A stretch of 64,000 nucleotides of DNA from Rhizobium tibeticum (GCF_900110205.1 NZ_FOCV01000029.1:1-64000); one strand, 5' to 3'; shown: positions 42,195 through 52,000, counted from the stretch's first letter. A program made the numbers and translations. The notes: a model not told the origin generated them from the letters alone.

Positions 42195-42625
42195 GCGCGA
42201 TCACATTACGCGAAGTGCCCGGTAGCAACGCCCGTCTCCGCGAAGCGCTCCACGCTGCGGATCTTCCGACCGATGATATCGAAGATGGAGGCCGCGCCTT
42301 CTTTGAAGCCGTTTCGGGTGGCGACGAGATTGTCGGCTATGCCGGCCTCGAACGGTGCAGCGGCGATTACCTGCTGCGGTCCGTTGTCGTACTTCCGGCG
42401 CATCGGGGTTATGGTCTGGGACGGGCGATCGTCGAGGAAACGCTGCAAGGCGTTGGCGGCGATGTCTTCCTCGCTACCACGAGTGCCGCACCGTTCTTCT
42501 CGACCATCGGGTTTTTCGAGGTGCAGCGAGCCGAAGTGCCGGCCGCCGTTCTTGCGACCCGCCAGCTTTCCTCCATCTGCCCCTCGTCGGCGACCATCAT
42601 GAAGCTCAACAGGCCTCCGACCTAA
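42188..42625 (+). CDS. arsN2: ArsN2-type GNAT acetyltransferase
   Basis: This 145-residue GNAT protein overlaps arsR by seven bases. It has VGYAGLERCSGDYLLRSVVV and the acetyl-CoA loop LPAHRGYGLGRAIVEETLQG, and ends FFSTIGFFEVQRAEVPAAV. Proteins of this kind in ars operons are named ArsN2; related ArsN1 enzymes acetylate trivalent organoarsenicals. The substrate here is inferred from context. Confidence 0.85.
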   Translation: MLSAITLREVPGSNARLREALHAADLPTDDIEDGGRAFFEAVSGGDEIVGYAGLERCSGDYLLRSVVVLPAHRGYGLGRAIVEETLQGVGGDVFLATTSAAPFFSTIGFFEVQRAEVPAAVLATRQLSSICPSSATIMKLNRPPT

Positions 42626-42640
42626 CCACGGACCACGACC

Positions 42641-43168
42641 ATGACTGACAAGACCTATAACGTGCTGTTCCTCTGCACGGGCAATTCCGCTCGCTCTATT
42701 CTCGCCGAGTCCATCCTGAACAAGGAGGGCGGCGGCCGGTTCAAAGCCTATTCCGCCGGCAGCCAGCCGAACGGCGAGGTCAATCCGCACGCGCTGAAGG
42801 AACTGGATGCGCTCGGCTATCCATCGACGGGTTTCTCGTCGAAGAGTTGGGACGTGTTCGCCGAGCCTGGTGCGCCAGAGATTGATTTCATCTTCACCGT
42901 TTGCGACAGCGCAGCCGGCGAAGCCTGCCCGGTATGGATCGGCCATCCGATGACTGCCCACTGGGGCGTCGAGGATCCGGCGGCCGTCGTCGGGACTGAA
43001 GTCGAGATCCAGCGTGCTTTCGCCCAAGCTGCACGGTTCCTGAAGAACCGGATCACCGCCTTCATCAACCTGCCCATAGCCTCGATCGACCGCTTGGCCC
43101 TCGAACACCACGTTCGCCAGATCGGTTCGCTCGAAGGCGCATCGGTCAAATCCGCGAAGGCCGAGTAA
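42641..43168 (+). CDS. arsC: Arsenate reductase, low-molecular-weight phosphatase type
   Basis: This 175-residue protein has the phosphatase-like P-loop FLCTGNSARSILAES with the nucleophilic cysteine near residue 12, and FTVCDSAAGEACPVW with further redox cysteines. It reduces arsenate to arsenite, using thioredoxin or glutathione systems. It precedes the arsenite pump by one base, so reduction and efflux are coupled. Confidence 0.92.
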   Translation: MTDKTYNVLFLCTGNSARSILAESILNKEGGGRFKAYSAGSQPNGEVNPHALKELDALGYPSTGFSSKSWDVFAEPGAPEIDFIFTVCDSAAGEACPVWIGHPMTAHWGVEDPAAVVGTEVEIQRAFAQAARFLKNRITAFINLPIASIDRLALEHHVRQIGSLEGASVKSAKAE

Positions 43169-43169
43169 G

Positions 43170-44228
43170 ATGTCGACATTTGAACGATACCTGACCGTTT
43201 GGGTCTTTTTATGCATCATCGTCGGCATCGCGCTTGGACATCTGATGCCTGGCGTGTTCCAGGTGGTCGGGGCCGCCGAGGTTGCCAAGGTCAATATCCC
43301 CGTCGCGATCCTGATCTGGCTGATGATCATCCCGATGCTGCTGAAGATCGATTTCCGATCGCTGGCGCAAGTCGGCTCTTACTGGCGCGGGATCGGCGTC
43401 ACGCTGATCATCAACTGGGCGATCAAGCCGTTCTCTATGGCTCTGCTGGGATGGCTGTTCGTTGGTTGGCTTTTTCGGCCCTATCTGCCGGCAGACCAGA
43501 TCGACTCGTATATCGCAGGCCTAATCATCCTTGCCGCAGCACCCTGCACCGCGATGGTCTTTGTTTGGAGCAACCTGACACGAGGTGAGCCGCTGTTCAC
43601 CCTATCGCAGGTGGCCTTGAACGACGCGATCATGGTCGTCACCTTCGCGCCGATCGTCGGCCTGCTACTCGGTCTCTCAGCAATCACCGTGCCGTGGGCG
43701 ACGCTGGCCCTGTCGGTCGCGCTCTATATCGTGGTTCCCGTCATCATCGCGCAGGTGCTGCGGAGCCGCCTGACAGCCGATGGCACGACGCGCGCGCTCG
43801 ACAGCCTGCTCGCGAAGCTTCAGCCGATGTCGCTTATCGCACTTCTCGCCACACTCGTCCTTTTGTTCGCCTTCCAGGGGGAGCAGATCATCGCTCAGCC
43901 GGCGATCATCGCCTTGCTGGCCGTGCCGATCCTGATCCAGGTCTATCTGAACTCGGGTCTGGCCTATCTGCTGAACCGCATGGCAGGCGAGCGTCACTGC
44001 GTCGCCGGGCCGTCCGCACTCATCGGTGCCAGCAATTTCTTCGAACTTGCGGTGGCCGCAGCCATCAGCCTTTTCGGCTTCCAATCAGGTGCCGCGCTGG
44101 CGACCGTGGTCGGGGTCTTGATCGAGGTGCCGGTGATGCTCTCCGTCGTCTGGATCGTGAACCGCTCGAAGGGTTGGTACGAAGCATCGCCCGCTGTCGC
44201 CCGCAACACCATCACCGAAAGGATCTGA
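43170..44228 (+). CDS. acr3: Arsenite efflux transporter ACR3
   Basis: This 352-residue pump has about ten membrane helices, beginning LTVWVFLCIIVGIALGHLMP. The signature ILAAAPCTAMVFVWSNLTRG with the essential cysteine identifies ACR3 rather than ArsB. It exports arsenite across the inner membrane. It lies between the two arsenate reductase genes with spacing of one and two bases. Confidence 0.95.
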   Translation: MSTFERYLTVWVFLCIIVGIALGHLMPGVFQVVGAAEVAKVNIPVAILIWLMIIPMLLKIDFRSLAQVGSYWRGIGVTLIINWAIKPFSMALLGWLFVGWLFRPYLPADQIDSYIAGLIILAAAPCTAMVFVWSNLTRGEPLFTLSQVALNDAIMVVTFAPIVGLLLGLSAITVPWATLALSVALYIVVPVIIAQVLRSRLTADGTTRALDSLLAKLQPMSLIALLATLVLLFAFQGEQIIAQPAIIALLAVPILIQVYLNSGLAYLLNRMAGERHCVAGPSALIGASNFFELAVAAAISLFGFQSGAALATVVGVLIEVPVMLSVVWIVNRSKGWYEASPAVARNTITERI

Positions 44229-44230
44229 CT

Positions 44231-44656
44231 ATGGACGTTACCATCTATCACAACCCGACCTGCGGCACGTCGCGGAACACGCTCGAGCTCATCCAGCATG
44301 CTGGAATAGAGCCCACCGTCATCGAATACCTGAAGACCCCGCCGAGCCGTGAGCAGCTCGTCCGGATGATTGCCGAGGCGGGCCTCACTGTGCGCCAGGC
44401 GATCCGCGAGAAGGGTACGCCCTACGGCGAACTTGGCCTCGCCAATCCGGACCTCACCGATAACCAGTTGCTGGATGCGATGCTCGCAACCCCGATTCTC
44501 ATCAACCGACCATTCGTCGTCACGCCGCTCGGCACCAGGCTTGCCCGCCCGTCAGAGGTCGTTCTCGACATCCTGCCGGCCGACGCCTTCAAAGGATCGT
44601 TCACCAAGGAAGACGGCGAACAGGTCCTCGACCAGGAAGGAAAGCGTATTGTCTGA
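44231..44656 (+). CDS. arsC: Arsenate reductase, glutaredoxin-linked (ArsC/Spx) type
   Basis: This 141-residue protein of the E. coli ArsC family starts TIYHNPTCGTSRNTLELIQH, with the catalytic cysteine near residue 11, and has the conserved arginines in LINRPFVVTPLGTRLARPSE. It is a second, unrelated arsenate reductase in the same operon, using glutaredoxin and glutathione. The stop overlaps the start of arsH. Confidence 0.92.
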   Translation: MDVTIYHNPTCGTSRNTLELIQHAGIEPTVIEYLKTPPSREQLVRMIAEAGLTVRQAIREKGTPYGELGLANPDLTDNQLLDAMLATPILINRPFVVTPLGTRLARPSEVVLDILPADAFKGSFTKEDGEQVLDQEGKRIV

Positions 44657-45359
44657 TCGATTCCCCGCACTGCACGACGACCATTTGCAACCCATCGAGC
44701 CGGAATCCCTGCGGCCGGCATTTTCGACCCACAAGCCCAGGATCCTGATCCTTTACGGCTCGCTCCGTGAAGTGTCCTATAGCCGCCTTCTTGCTTTCGA
44801 GGTTCGCCGGCTGCTCGAACGTCTCGGATGCGAGGTGCGGATATTCGATCCCGCCGGATTGCCGCTTCCCGACGAGGCGCCGGTCAGTCACCCCAAGGTG
44901 CAGGAACTGCGCGAGTTTTCCCAATGGTCGGAAGGTCAGGTCTGGATCAGCCCGGAACGCCACGGCGCCATGACCGGGATCATGAAGTCGCAGATCGACT
45001 GGATCCCGCTGTCGCTCGGCTCCGTCCGTCCGACACAGGGCAAAACGTTGGCGGTGATGGAGGTTTCCGGCGGGAGCCAGTCCTTCAACGCGGTGAACCA
45101 GATGCGCATCCTCGGCCGCTGGATGCGGATGATCACCATTCCCAACCAGAGCAGCGTGGCTAAGGCGTTTCAGGAATTCGACACAAATGGGCGAATGAAG
45201 CCGTCATCCTATTATGACCGCGTCGTCGACGTCTGCGAGGAACTGGTGAAGTTCACCATCCTCACCCGCGATGCCTCGTCCTACCTGACCGACCGCTACA
45301 GCGAGCGGAAGGAAGAAGCAGCCGAGCTGGAGAAACGGGTTTCGATGAAGTCGATCTGA
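44649..45359 (+). CDS. arsH: Organoarsenical oxidase ArsH
   Basis: This 236-residue flavodoxin-fold NADPH-FMN reductase has ILILYGSLREVSYSRLLAFE with the FMN loop near residue 35, then WISPERHGAMTGIMKSQIDW and MEVSGGSQSFNAVNQ. ArsH enzymes oxidise toxic trivalent methyl- and aromatic arsenicals. A TTG at 44649, overlapping the arsC stop by eight bases, gives the family length; no ATG or GTG fits better. Confidence 0.9.
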   Translation: MSDRFPALHDDHLQPIEPESLRPAFSTHKPRILILYGSLREVSYSRLLAFEVRRLLERLGCEVRIFDPAGLPLPDEAPVSHPKVQELREFSQWSEGQVWISPERHGAMTGIMKSQIDWIPLSLGSVRPTQGKTLAVMEVSGGSQSFNAVNQMRILGRWMRMITIPNQSSVAKAFQEFDTNGRMKPSSYYDRVVDVCEELVKFTILTRDASSYLTDRYSERKEEAAELEKRVSMKSI

Positions 45360-45362
45360 CGG

Positions 45363-46169
45363 CTATTTGTGCCGCCAGACTTTAATCGCCGATAGCAGCA
45401 GGATCACGGCGAGCGCGGGCAACAGCATCGCGTTCGGAACGATCCCCAGCATTTGTCCGCCGATAAACGTGCCGACGATCGAGCCTGCCGCCATGACCAG
45501 TAGGAATGTCTTGTTGCGGCCGAGGACCGAGAAGCTTTGGTCCCGGCTGTATCTGGTAAATCCGACCAGCATTGTCGGCAGGCTGACGGCGAGTGAGAGA
45601 GAGCCTGCAAGTTTGATGTCGGCTCCGAACAGTAGGACGAGCGTCGGGATCAAAAGTTCACCGCCTGCCACGCCGAGCAGTGAGGCGACGATACCGATCG
45701 CAAACCCCGCGACGATACCTGCTGCGATCTGTGCACCGCCCGATAGAAGCGGCTGTCCCGCCGCGGCATCGTGGCCAAAGATCAGGACGAGCGCGATGAC
45801 CACGAGGAGTGCCGAGATGACCTTATACAATGTCTCGGACTTCAGACGGGTCGCCCATCCGGCGCCGAACCACGCACCTGCAAGGCTTCCGGCGAGCAGA
45901 TTGACCACGATTTGCCAATGTGAGCCGATCTCGCTGAAGGGAACGGTCGCCGCGCGGAATGGCAGGGCCGAAGCGACAACCACCAGGCTCATAGCCTTGT
46001 TGAGAATGACGGCCTCCAGCGCCGCAAAATTGAAGATGCCGATAAGAAGGGGAAGACGGAATTCAGCGCCGCCAAGCCCGATCAAGCCACCCAACGCCCC
46101 GATGATCCCGCCCCCAGCGAAGGCTGGAACGAGCTTTCTCTGCGCCGTGTCGTTGGTCGTCTCGGTCAT
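45363..46169 (-). CDS. TSUP family membrane permease (TauE/SafE)
   Basis: This 268-residue protein has eight or so membrane helices with the two family repeats FAGGGIIGALGGLIGLGGAE and GIVASLLGVAGGELLIPTLV. Members move sulfite, sulfonates or other small anions. It is convergent with arsH and lies 66 bases downstream of the broken MFS gene on the same strand, so it belongs to the second ars transcript. An arsenic-related role is inference. Confidence 0.85.
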   Translation of the reverse strand: MTETTNDTAQRKLVPAFAGGGIIGALGGLIGLGGAEFRLPLLIGIFNFAALEAVILNKAMSLVVVASALPFRAATVPFSEIGSHWQIVVNLLAGSLAGAWFGAGWATRLKSETLYKVISALLVVIALVLIFGHDAAAGQPLLSGGAQIAAGIVAGFAIGIVASLLGVAGGELLIPTLVLLFGADIKLAGSLSLAVSLPTMLVGFTRYSRDQSFSVLGRNKTFLLVMAAGSIVGTFIGGQMLGIVPNAMLLPALAVILLLSAIKVWRHK

Positions 46170-46235
46170 CTGATTGCCCTGTTAAATCGATAGCGATCCA
46201 CTAGCATGTCCAAGCACGCGTATCCGAACAAAACT

Positions 46236-47461
46236 TCAGGCGTTTTCCACGAGCGCGCCGGTAGCCTGCGATCTTGCCGACATCGCCACCGCGACAAACG
46301 CCGCAATGCTGATCGCGCCAAGACAGGCGTTTGCAACCAGCGCGAAGCTCAGCCCGATATTCTCCATGGCTGCTGCAAACACGAACGGCGCTCCGGCGCC
46401 GACGGCTAGGCGGGCGGCGGCCATCTTGCCGGTGATCGCTCCATATATCCGCCCGATCCGAACAGATAGAGCGGTAGGCTCCCCTGCGCGATACTGTTGA
46501 TGCCGGAGCCAAGCCCCAGGCAGATGGCGAAGGCGACCGCACCTGGCAGCCAGTTACCCGTCATCAGCAGGATCAGGACGCCGAAGACGATCAACACGGC
46601 TGAGAGGATGGCAAGACCCGGCGGCGACAGGTTCTTTCCAAAGACCATATTGATCAGACGGCTCAGAACCTGCGCAGGGCCGAACAGCGAGCCGATCACG
46701 ACGGCCGCAGCACCCAGCCCGATCGAGCCGAGCATCGGCACCATGTGAGCAAGGATCGCCGCAAGGGTGAAGCCGAGGAGCGCGAAGGCAAACGAGACGA
46801 TGAACATCGCGCGGCGCCGGGCAGGCGGCGGGATCGCTCCGATCACTGTCTCACGTGTCCGGATCGCCGGGTCGCCAGCCTTCTTGCCGAGGCTTCGGAT
46901 CAAGAAGTGAAGTGGCATACACAGGAAGAGGTTCAGCGCCGCGAAGACGAGATAGATCTCCCGCCAGGAGAGATATCCGGTGAGGCTTGCCGAGATCGGC
47001 CAGAAGATCGTCGAGGCAAAGCCGCCGATCAGCGTCAGGTAGGTGATACTGCGGGAAGCCGTGCGGGGGTCGCTTTCGACCAGCGCCGCGAATGCGGCCT
47101 GATACTGGACCATGCCGGACGACACCTCGAGCAGGATGATGGCGATGGCGAAGATCGCGACCGACGGCGACCAGGCACAAAGGGCAAGCGTCATTGCCGC
47201 GAGGGCCGAGCCGATAGTCATGATCGTCGCGGCGCCGATCCGGTCCATCTGCTTGCCGATATAGGTGGCAGACAGGCCGCCTATGAACAAGGACACGGAG
47301 AATACCCCGAAGACCTCGGCCAGCGACAAGCCGAGATCCTCTGCCATGCCAGGCGCCAGGATGCTGAAGCTGTAATAGAGCGTGCCGTAGCCGATGATCT
47401 GCGTCAGGCCGAGAGCCGAGACGATGCCGGCAGGGATCTTCGATCTATGCAACAACGTCAC
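46236..47461 (-). pseudogene. ars-linked MFS transporter (ArsK-like?), frameshifted
   Basis: A GTG at 47461 overlapping the arsR stop opens VTLLHRSKIPAGIVSALGLT, followed by a typical MFS with helices through LPLYLFGSGGY. There the frame breaks: the minus-strand sequence GGATATATGGAGCG would read GGATATGGAGCG if two bases (AT) were removed, which joins smoothly to GAITGKMAAARLAVGAGAPF and ends at 46236. As written, the last helices are replaced by MERSPARWPPPA. MFS proteins in ars operons (ArsK, ArsJ) export arsenicals. The change removes one to two helices and probably inactivates it. Confidence 0.82.
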
Positions 47462-47804
47462 CCTTGCCGGCCGGGCTGCAGCAGTCGTCGCCGCGCTCGA
47501 CATTCTCTCTGATCGTTGGATGACCGGCACAGCAGTCCTCCATCAGGAATTTGACGAGATCGGCAAGCGTCTCGTAGCTGGCGCTGTAGATGATCGAGCG
47601 GGATTCTCTACGTTGGGATATCAATCCCGATCGCTCCAGCTCCTTCAAGTGGAACGAGACGTTTGTTGCCGAGACGCCCATGCGTTCGGCGATCACGCCT
47701 GCAGCCAGTCCTTCAGGTCCGGCAACAACCAGTGCCCGAACGATGGCAAGGCGCGTCTCCTGGGAGAGCGCGGCAAATGACAAAAGGGCTTGACGTTCAT
47801 CCAT
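47445..47804 (-). CDS. arsR: Second ArsR family repressor
   Basis: This 119-residue repressor has ALSQETRLAIVRALVVAGPE, AERMGVSATNVSFHLKELER and SRSIIYSASYETLADLVKFL, with C-terminal cysteines EDCCAGHP and DDCCSPAG. It is a diverged paralogue of the arsR at 41841, with the same cysteine plan. It heads a minus-strand unit (arsR, MFS, TSUP) and faces a small gene across a 42-bp gap. Confidence 0.9.
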   Translation of the reverse strand: MDERQALLSFAALSQETRLAIVRALVVAGPEGLAAGVIAERMGVSATNVSFHLKELERSGLISQRRESRSIIYSASYETLADLVKFLMEDCCAGHPTIRENVERGDDCCSPAGKGDVVA

Positions 47805-47806
47805 AC

Positions 47807-47833
47807 TTCAATAATCCTTGAACTGTTGGATTG
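47807..47833. promoter_or_regulatory. Possible ArsR operator between divergent genes
   Basis: TTCAATAATCC and GGATTGA face each other around a ten-base spacer in the 42-bp gap between arsR and the small gene at 47847. Arms match over only five to seven bases. The location between two divergent starts fits shared control. Confidence 0.35.
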
Positions 47834-47846
47834 AGGGATAACGCAC

Positions 47847-48356
47847 ATGAACGCGATCGACAAGACAAATTCGACGGACATCAGTCTCGGCCATCTCCTC
47901 GATGTGCTTGCGGTGGCGCCGGATGCGCCGCTGGTGTTTAGCTATGACGGCAATCCCGTCCGGCCTGGCTATCACGTCACCGAGGTGAAGGCCGGGATGT
48001 TTTCGGCGCTCGACTGCGGCGCCAACCCGGAAGCTTGGTCGGAGATCTTCGTCCAATTGTGGGATATCGACGAAGATGGCCGCACGCACATGCCGGCCGG
48101 CAAGTTCGCGGCGATCATCCGCAAAGTCTCCGACCATGTGCAGCTTGAGCCGACGGCAAAACTCACTTTCGAGGTCAGCGACGGAGAGCGGCCGATGGCC
48201 CTCTACTGCGCGTCCGCACCGCGGCTCGTCGCCGGCACCTTCGAGGTGTCCCTTGCCGCTCGACCAGCAAGCTGCAAGCCGCGGGATCGCTGGCTGGCGG
48301 AGGCCAAATCATCCTGCTGCGGGAGGGCGAGCACGTCGTCGAAGTGCTGCGCTTGA
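47847..48356 (+). CDS. Small conserved protein of ars clusters (DUF6428-like)
   Basis: This 169-residue soluble protein begins LGHLLDVLAVAPDAPLVFSY and has VRPGYHVTEVKAGMFSALDC and EIFVQLWDIDEDGRTHM. I recall such proteins beside arsR genes as DUF6428; this is memory, not a search. The C-terminus (SSCCGRASTSSKCCA) has two pairs of cysteines and could bind metal or metalloid, or be read through a shifted frame. It is divergent from arsR with overlapping control DNA. Confidence 0.6.
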   Translation: MNAIDKTNSTDISLGHLLDVLAVAPDAPLVFSYDGNPVRPGYHVTEVKAGMFSALDCGANPEAWSEIFVQLWDIDEDGRTHMPAGKFAAIIRKVSDHVQLEPTAKLTFEVSDGERPMALYCASAPRLVAGTFEVSLAARPASCKPRDRWLAEAKSSCCGRASTSSKCCA

Positions 48357-48372
48357 GCCGCCCAAACTGGTG

Positions 48373-48398
48373 CGCTCCCGGACGTCACGCCGGGAGCG
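48373..48398. other. Hairpin between convergent genes
   Basis: CGCTCCCGG, an eight-base loop and CCGGGAGCG form a perfect nine-pair GC-rich stem in the 48-bp gap between the convergent small gene and integrase. There is no T run. It could serve as a bidirectional, weak transcript end. Confidence 0.55.
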
Positions 48399-48404
48399 AC
48401 GGGC

Positions 48405-49409
48405 TTATAGCGCCTGAAGGAATGCCATCAACTTGTCGGGCGGCCGGTAGCGAACACCTGTCGCGTTGACCGGCTGAAGCCGGCTGAGCGCGTCTTCCTT
48501 CATCGCAAGGTCAGCCTCCATGTAGACATGCGTCGTGCTGATGTCCTCGTGTCCGAGCCAAAGCGCGATCACGGTCAGATCGACGCCGGACTGCAGCAGG
48601 TGCATCGCCGTGGTGTGCCGGAAGGTATGCGGCGATATCGCCTTTGCCCTGATCGATGGAACGCCTTCGCCGGCAGCATCGACGGCGAGGTCGAGGCGTT
48701 GCCTCACGCTGGAGCGGGATAGGCGCGCACCCGAACTGTTGGGAAAGAGGTAGGCATCCGCCCCACGATCATGAAGATCCTGCATCCATCTCTTCAGCGT
48801 TCGTGCGGTTTCATTCCAGAGCGGCACGCTCCGACGCTTCCGCCCCTTCCCATGCAGGTGGACGACCGGCGCAGTCTCCAGAATGACACTGCCGGCCTGA
48901 AGGTCGATAGCTTCGGACACGCGCGCGCCAGTGTTGTAGAGGAATGCAAACAGTGCCCGGTCACGCCTGCCGGCCCAGGTTTTGGGATCGGGCGCGTTGA
49001 TGATCGCCTCGACCTCGGGCCGGGTCAGGTATCCGAGGACTTGCTTGTCATGCCGTTTCTGCGGGACGGCGAGGCTGCGTTCAATGACGGCCAAGGCGGT
49101 AAGATCCTCATGCGCGGCATATTTAAGGAACACCCGGATTGCGGACAGCCGTGCATTTCGGCTCCTGACGCTGTTTGCCCGATCACGCTCGAGGTGATCC
49201 AGGAAAGCCAGGATCAGGTCGGCGTTGAGGTCGGGCAAGGTCAGGTTCGTCGGAGTTTTCCCGATCCGCTTCTCCGCGAAGGCCAGCAGGAGCTTGAACG
49301 TGTCTCGGTAGGCCGCGACCGTGCAAGGGCTCACCGCTCTTTGCTGGCGCAGATGATCAACGAAGAAGCGCTGCAGCAGGGTTGGAAAGGAAGGTGTGGC
49401 GTCAGTCAT
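48405..49409 (-). CDS. Tyrosine recombinase (XerC-like integrase)
   Basis: This 334-residue recombinase has an N-terminal SAM-like domain (FFVDHLRQQRAVSPCTVAAY) and a catalytic domain with NTGARVSEAI (first arginine), HTFRHTTAMHLL (histidine and second arginine) and LGHEDISTTHVYME (histidine and nucleophilic tyrosine). Rhizobial elements often have three such genes in series. Here the upstream partner is cut: only its last codons seem to overlap the start, just before the IS110 relic. It may be the survivor of a transposon that carried the ars genes. Confidence 0.88.
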   Translation of the reverse strand: MTDATPSFPTLLQRFFVDHLRQQRAVSPCTVAAYRDTFKLLLAFAEKRIGKTPTNLTLPDLNADLILAFLDHLERDRANSVRSRNARLSAIRVFLKYAAHEDLTALAVIERSLAVPQKRHDKQVLGYLTRPEVEAIINAPDPKTWAGRRDRALFAFLYNTGARVSEAIDLQAGSVILETAPVVHLHGKGRKRRSVPLWNETARTLKRWMQDLHDRGADAYLFPNSSGARLSRSSVRQRLDLAVDAAGEGVPSIRAKAISPHTFRHTTAMHLLQSGVDLTVIALWLGHEDISTTHVYMEADLAMKEDALSRLQPVNATGVRYRPPDKLMAFLQAL

Positions 49410-49466
49410 CGACGTCGCCTCCGACGATAGCGGCACCTTCGAAGCGATGGCCACCTTGCGGCATTC

Positions 49467-50160
49467 CTAAGAAACATTGGATGTTGGCGCGGGCTGTAGG
49501 GTATACCCGAACGACTTTGCTCTTCGCTCGAGATTGGTGAGGACACGTCGACGGTAATTCTCCTCGTAGTTGGAGGCTCCCGGATCGCTGTATTCCATAC
49601 CGTGCCGCAGGGTATTGTAGAACAAGACGGCGATTTTGCGGGCCGTGGCAGTGACCGCCTTGGCCTTGCCGACGCGTGCCGACAGACGCCGATAGAATGC
49701 CCCCAACGCGGTCTGAGTGCGTCCAACCGCAACCGCAGCAAGTCGCAGTAGCGCCGCGGCCCGGCTACCAGATCGTCGGGTCCGTGACGACAACACTTTG
49801 CCGCTGGAGATTTTGTTGCTTGGTGAGAGGCACAGCCAGGAGGTGAAGTGCTTGGCATCAGGCCAGGCCGAGAGGTTGGTCCCGCACTCTCCGACCAATT
49901 TGAGCGTCAGATAGGCCCGAGCCCGCGCATCTGAGTGACATCGCAGCCGAGCCCGTACAGGGCGGCGCGAACATCGAGGCTGGGTCATTGGATTGGTAAA
50001 CGTCGTACAACTCCAGCGCCTGGGTCAGGGCAAAGATGTGCTCTTCGCGATCATTGCCGCGAGCGCTTGACGGATCGTCTCCGCAGACGCATGGCAGCGT
50101 GGGTCGCGATAGGACGCCAGAACCATCGGGTCGCGCTCACCGGCCGCGGTCGGGTTTCAG
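49467..50160 (-). pseudogene. IS110/IS1111 family transposase, broken
   Basis: The C-terminal half is intact: TLKLVGECGTNLSAWPDAKH, then FTSWLCLSP and RTRRSGSRAAALLRLAAVAV, the pattern of IS110/IS1111 transposases. Upstream pieces lie in other frames (SYRDPRCHASAETIRQAL and REEHIFALTQALELYDVY), and the middle part is deleted, with only ALYGLGCDVTQM left before the intact part. The DEDD-type N-terminus is missing. It is a dead element lying against the truncated recombinase set. Confidence 0.8.
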
Positions 50161-50317
50161 CCGTCGCCTTCTGATCCGATGATGCTCATAATTGGGCTGC
50201 ATGACCTCAATAGCGCGCTGAAACCGCAGGGGACTTCGGCGCAATTGCCGGGCAACTCGGACTGCATCGTTCGACGATTTTCCGTGCGCTCAGACGCAGG
50301 TGTTTGAGGATCGGCAA

Positions 50318-50324
50318 CATGACT
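50318..50324 (+). repeat. Target duplication ACATGAC, left copy
   Basis: ACATGAC directly precedes the left tip TGCGGG of the IS21 element and matches the seven bases after its right tip. Confidence 0.8.
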
Positions 50325-50432
50325 GCGGGTTTCACAAAGTCGCGGACAGACATCGCGACGGATTCAGATCGATTTTCGTGAGCGCCGATCTGGCACTTTG
50401 CACTTTGTCCTCGTGGTTTGAGCGAGGACAAG

Positions 50433-51988
50433 ATGCCCAGACGGAAGCAAGCGAGACATACCAACGTGAAGGATATCCGATCGATCCTGCGGCTGACGTT
50501 CGAGCAGGGATTGTCGATACGTGCCGTGTCCGAGCGGTTGAAGATAAGCAAGACGTCGATTTCGACGTATCTTCTTCGGGCGCGAGAAGCAGGGCTTGCG
50601 GCTTGGCCGCTTCCCACAGGCCTGGATGATGACGAGGTTCTTGAGGAGCGGTTGTTCCGGCGAATGGGACGACCTCCTCGCGACACCGACGAACCGAACT
50701 GGTCCAAGGTTGCCACTGAGCTGAAGCGCAAGGGAGTAACCCTCCATCTCCTATGGCAGGAATACCGGGAATCCCATCTGGACGGCTATGGATACACCTG
50801 GTTTTGCTGCCGATTTGCCGATTACGAGAGCCGTGCCAAGCCCACCTATCGCAGCCGCCATGTTGGCGGCGTGGCGATGGAATGCGACTATGCTGGCCAC
50901 ACGATCCCGATCATCGATCCGTCGACTGGCGAGATCCGCGCGGCGCAAATCTATGTGGCTGTGCTTAGCGCCTCGCAACTGACCTTCGCCTATGCCAGCT
51001 TCAGTCAGAAGCTGCCGGATTGGATCGAGGCCAACCAGCGAGCCTTCAGCTTCTTCGGTGGCGTAACAAAGACCACGATCTGCGACAACCTCAAGTCGGC
51101 GGTGGCCAAGGCCCTTTGGTTCGAGCCGACATTGAATGCGACGTTTGCCGCTTTTGCCGAGCATTACGACACAACCGTTGTTCCGGCACGCCCGCGACAT
51201 CCTCGGGATAAGCCGTCCGCTGAAGGGACAGTTTTGATTGTGGAGAGGTGGGTCTTGGCCAGGCTTCGCAACGAGCGCTTCTTTAGCCTTGTCGATCTCA
51301 ATATCCGTATCAGCGCCTTGATCGAAGATCTCAACACTCGAACGATGCGGCGATATGGAAAGTCTCGACGCGCGCTGTTCGATGAGGTCGAGCGCACGCA
51401 GTTGAAGCCGTTGCCGTCAACGCCGTTCGAATATGCGGAATGGAAGACCGCAAAGGTCCATCCCGATTACCATATCGAGGTCGACAAGACCTTTTATTCC
51501 GTGCCGCATGGGCTGATCGGAAGACGGGTCGATGTCAGGCTAACGTATCGGGCCGTCGAGATCTTCTTCGATCACAAACGTGTCGCAAGTATCACATCCG
51601 GAGCTCGCAGCGCTCAGGCCACGTCACCGTCAATGAACACATGCCCAAGGCGCACCAGCGCTATGCAAACACGACACCCCACACGTTGCGCAGTGAAGCA
51701 GCAAAGGTCGGGACCAATACGGCGACGTTTATCGAGCGTCTACTCAGCGATCGCCCCCACCCGGAACAGGGTTATCGATCTGCTCAAGGCGTTCTTTCCC
51801 TGGCGCGTCGTTACCAATCGGATCGGCTTGAGCTGGCTTGCGAACGGGCGCTGGTAATCAACGCCCTGAGCTATTCGTCTGTCGCCAACATTCTCAGATC
51901 TGGTCTCGATCAGGCTCCGGCCATGAGCGAGGCCGTGAAGCCGGCGCCGCCGCACGGCAATATCCGCGGCAAAACCTACTATCAATAA
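50433..51988 (+). pseudogene. istA: IS21 transposase IstA, frameshifted
   Basis: From the ATG at 50433 (MPRRKQARHTNVKDIRSILR) the protein has the N-terminal HTH and the integrase-like core: AMECDYAGHTIPI carries the first catalytic aspartate, TTICDNLKSAV the second, and DKPSAEGTVLI the glutamate. Near 51590 the frame breaks within FDHKRVAS: two extra bases, or one lost, separate it from HIRSSQRSGHVTVNEHMPKA, which continues to 51988. The first part carries all catalytic residues, so a shortened product is possible. IS21 does not normally need a shift here. Confidence 0.82.
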
Positions 51989-52000
51989 AGAGGACATCAG

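Noticed and set aside
43694..44230. Extension of the second arsenate reductase frame upstream into the acr3 gene
   Set aside because: The true start is the ATG at 44231; the upstream part is a shadow of acr3.
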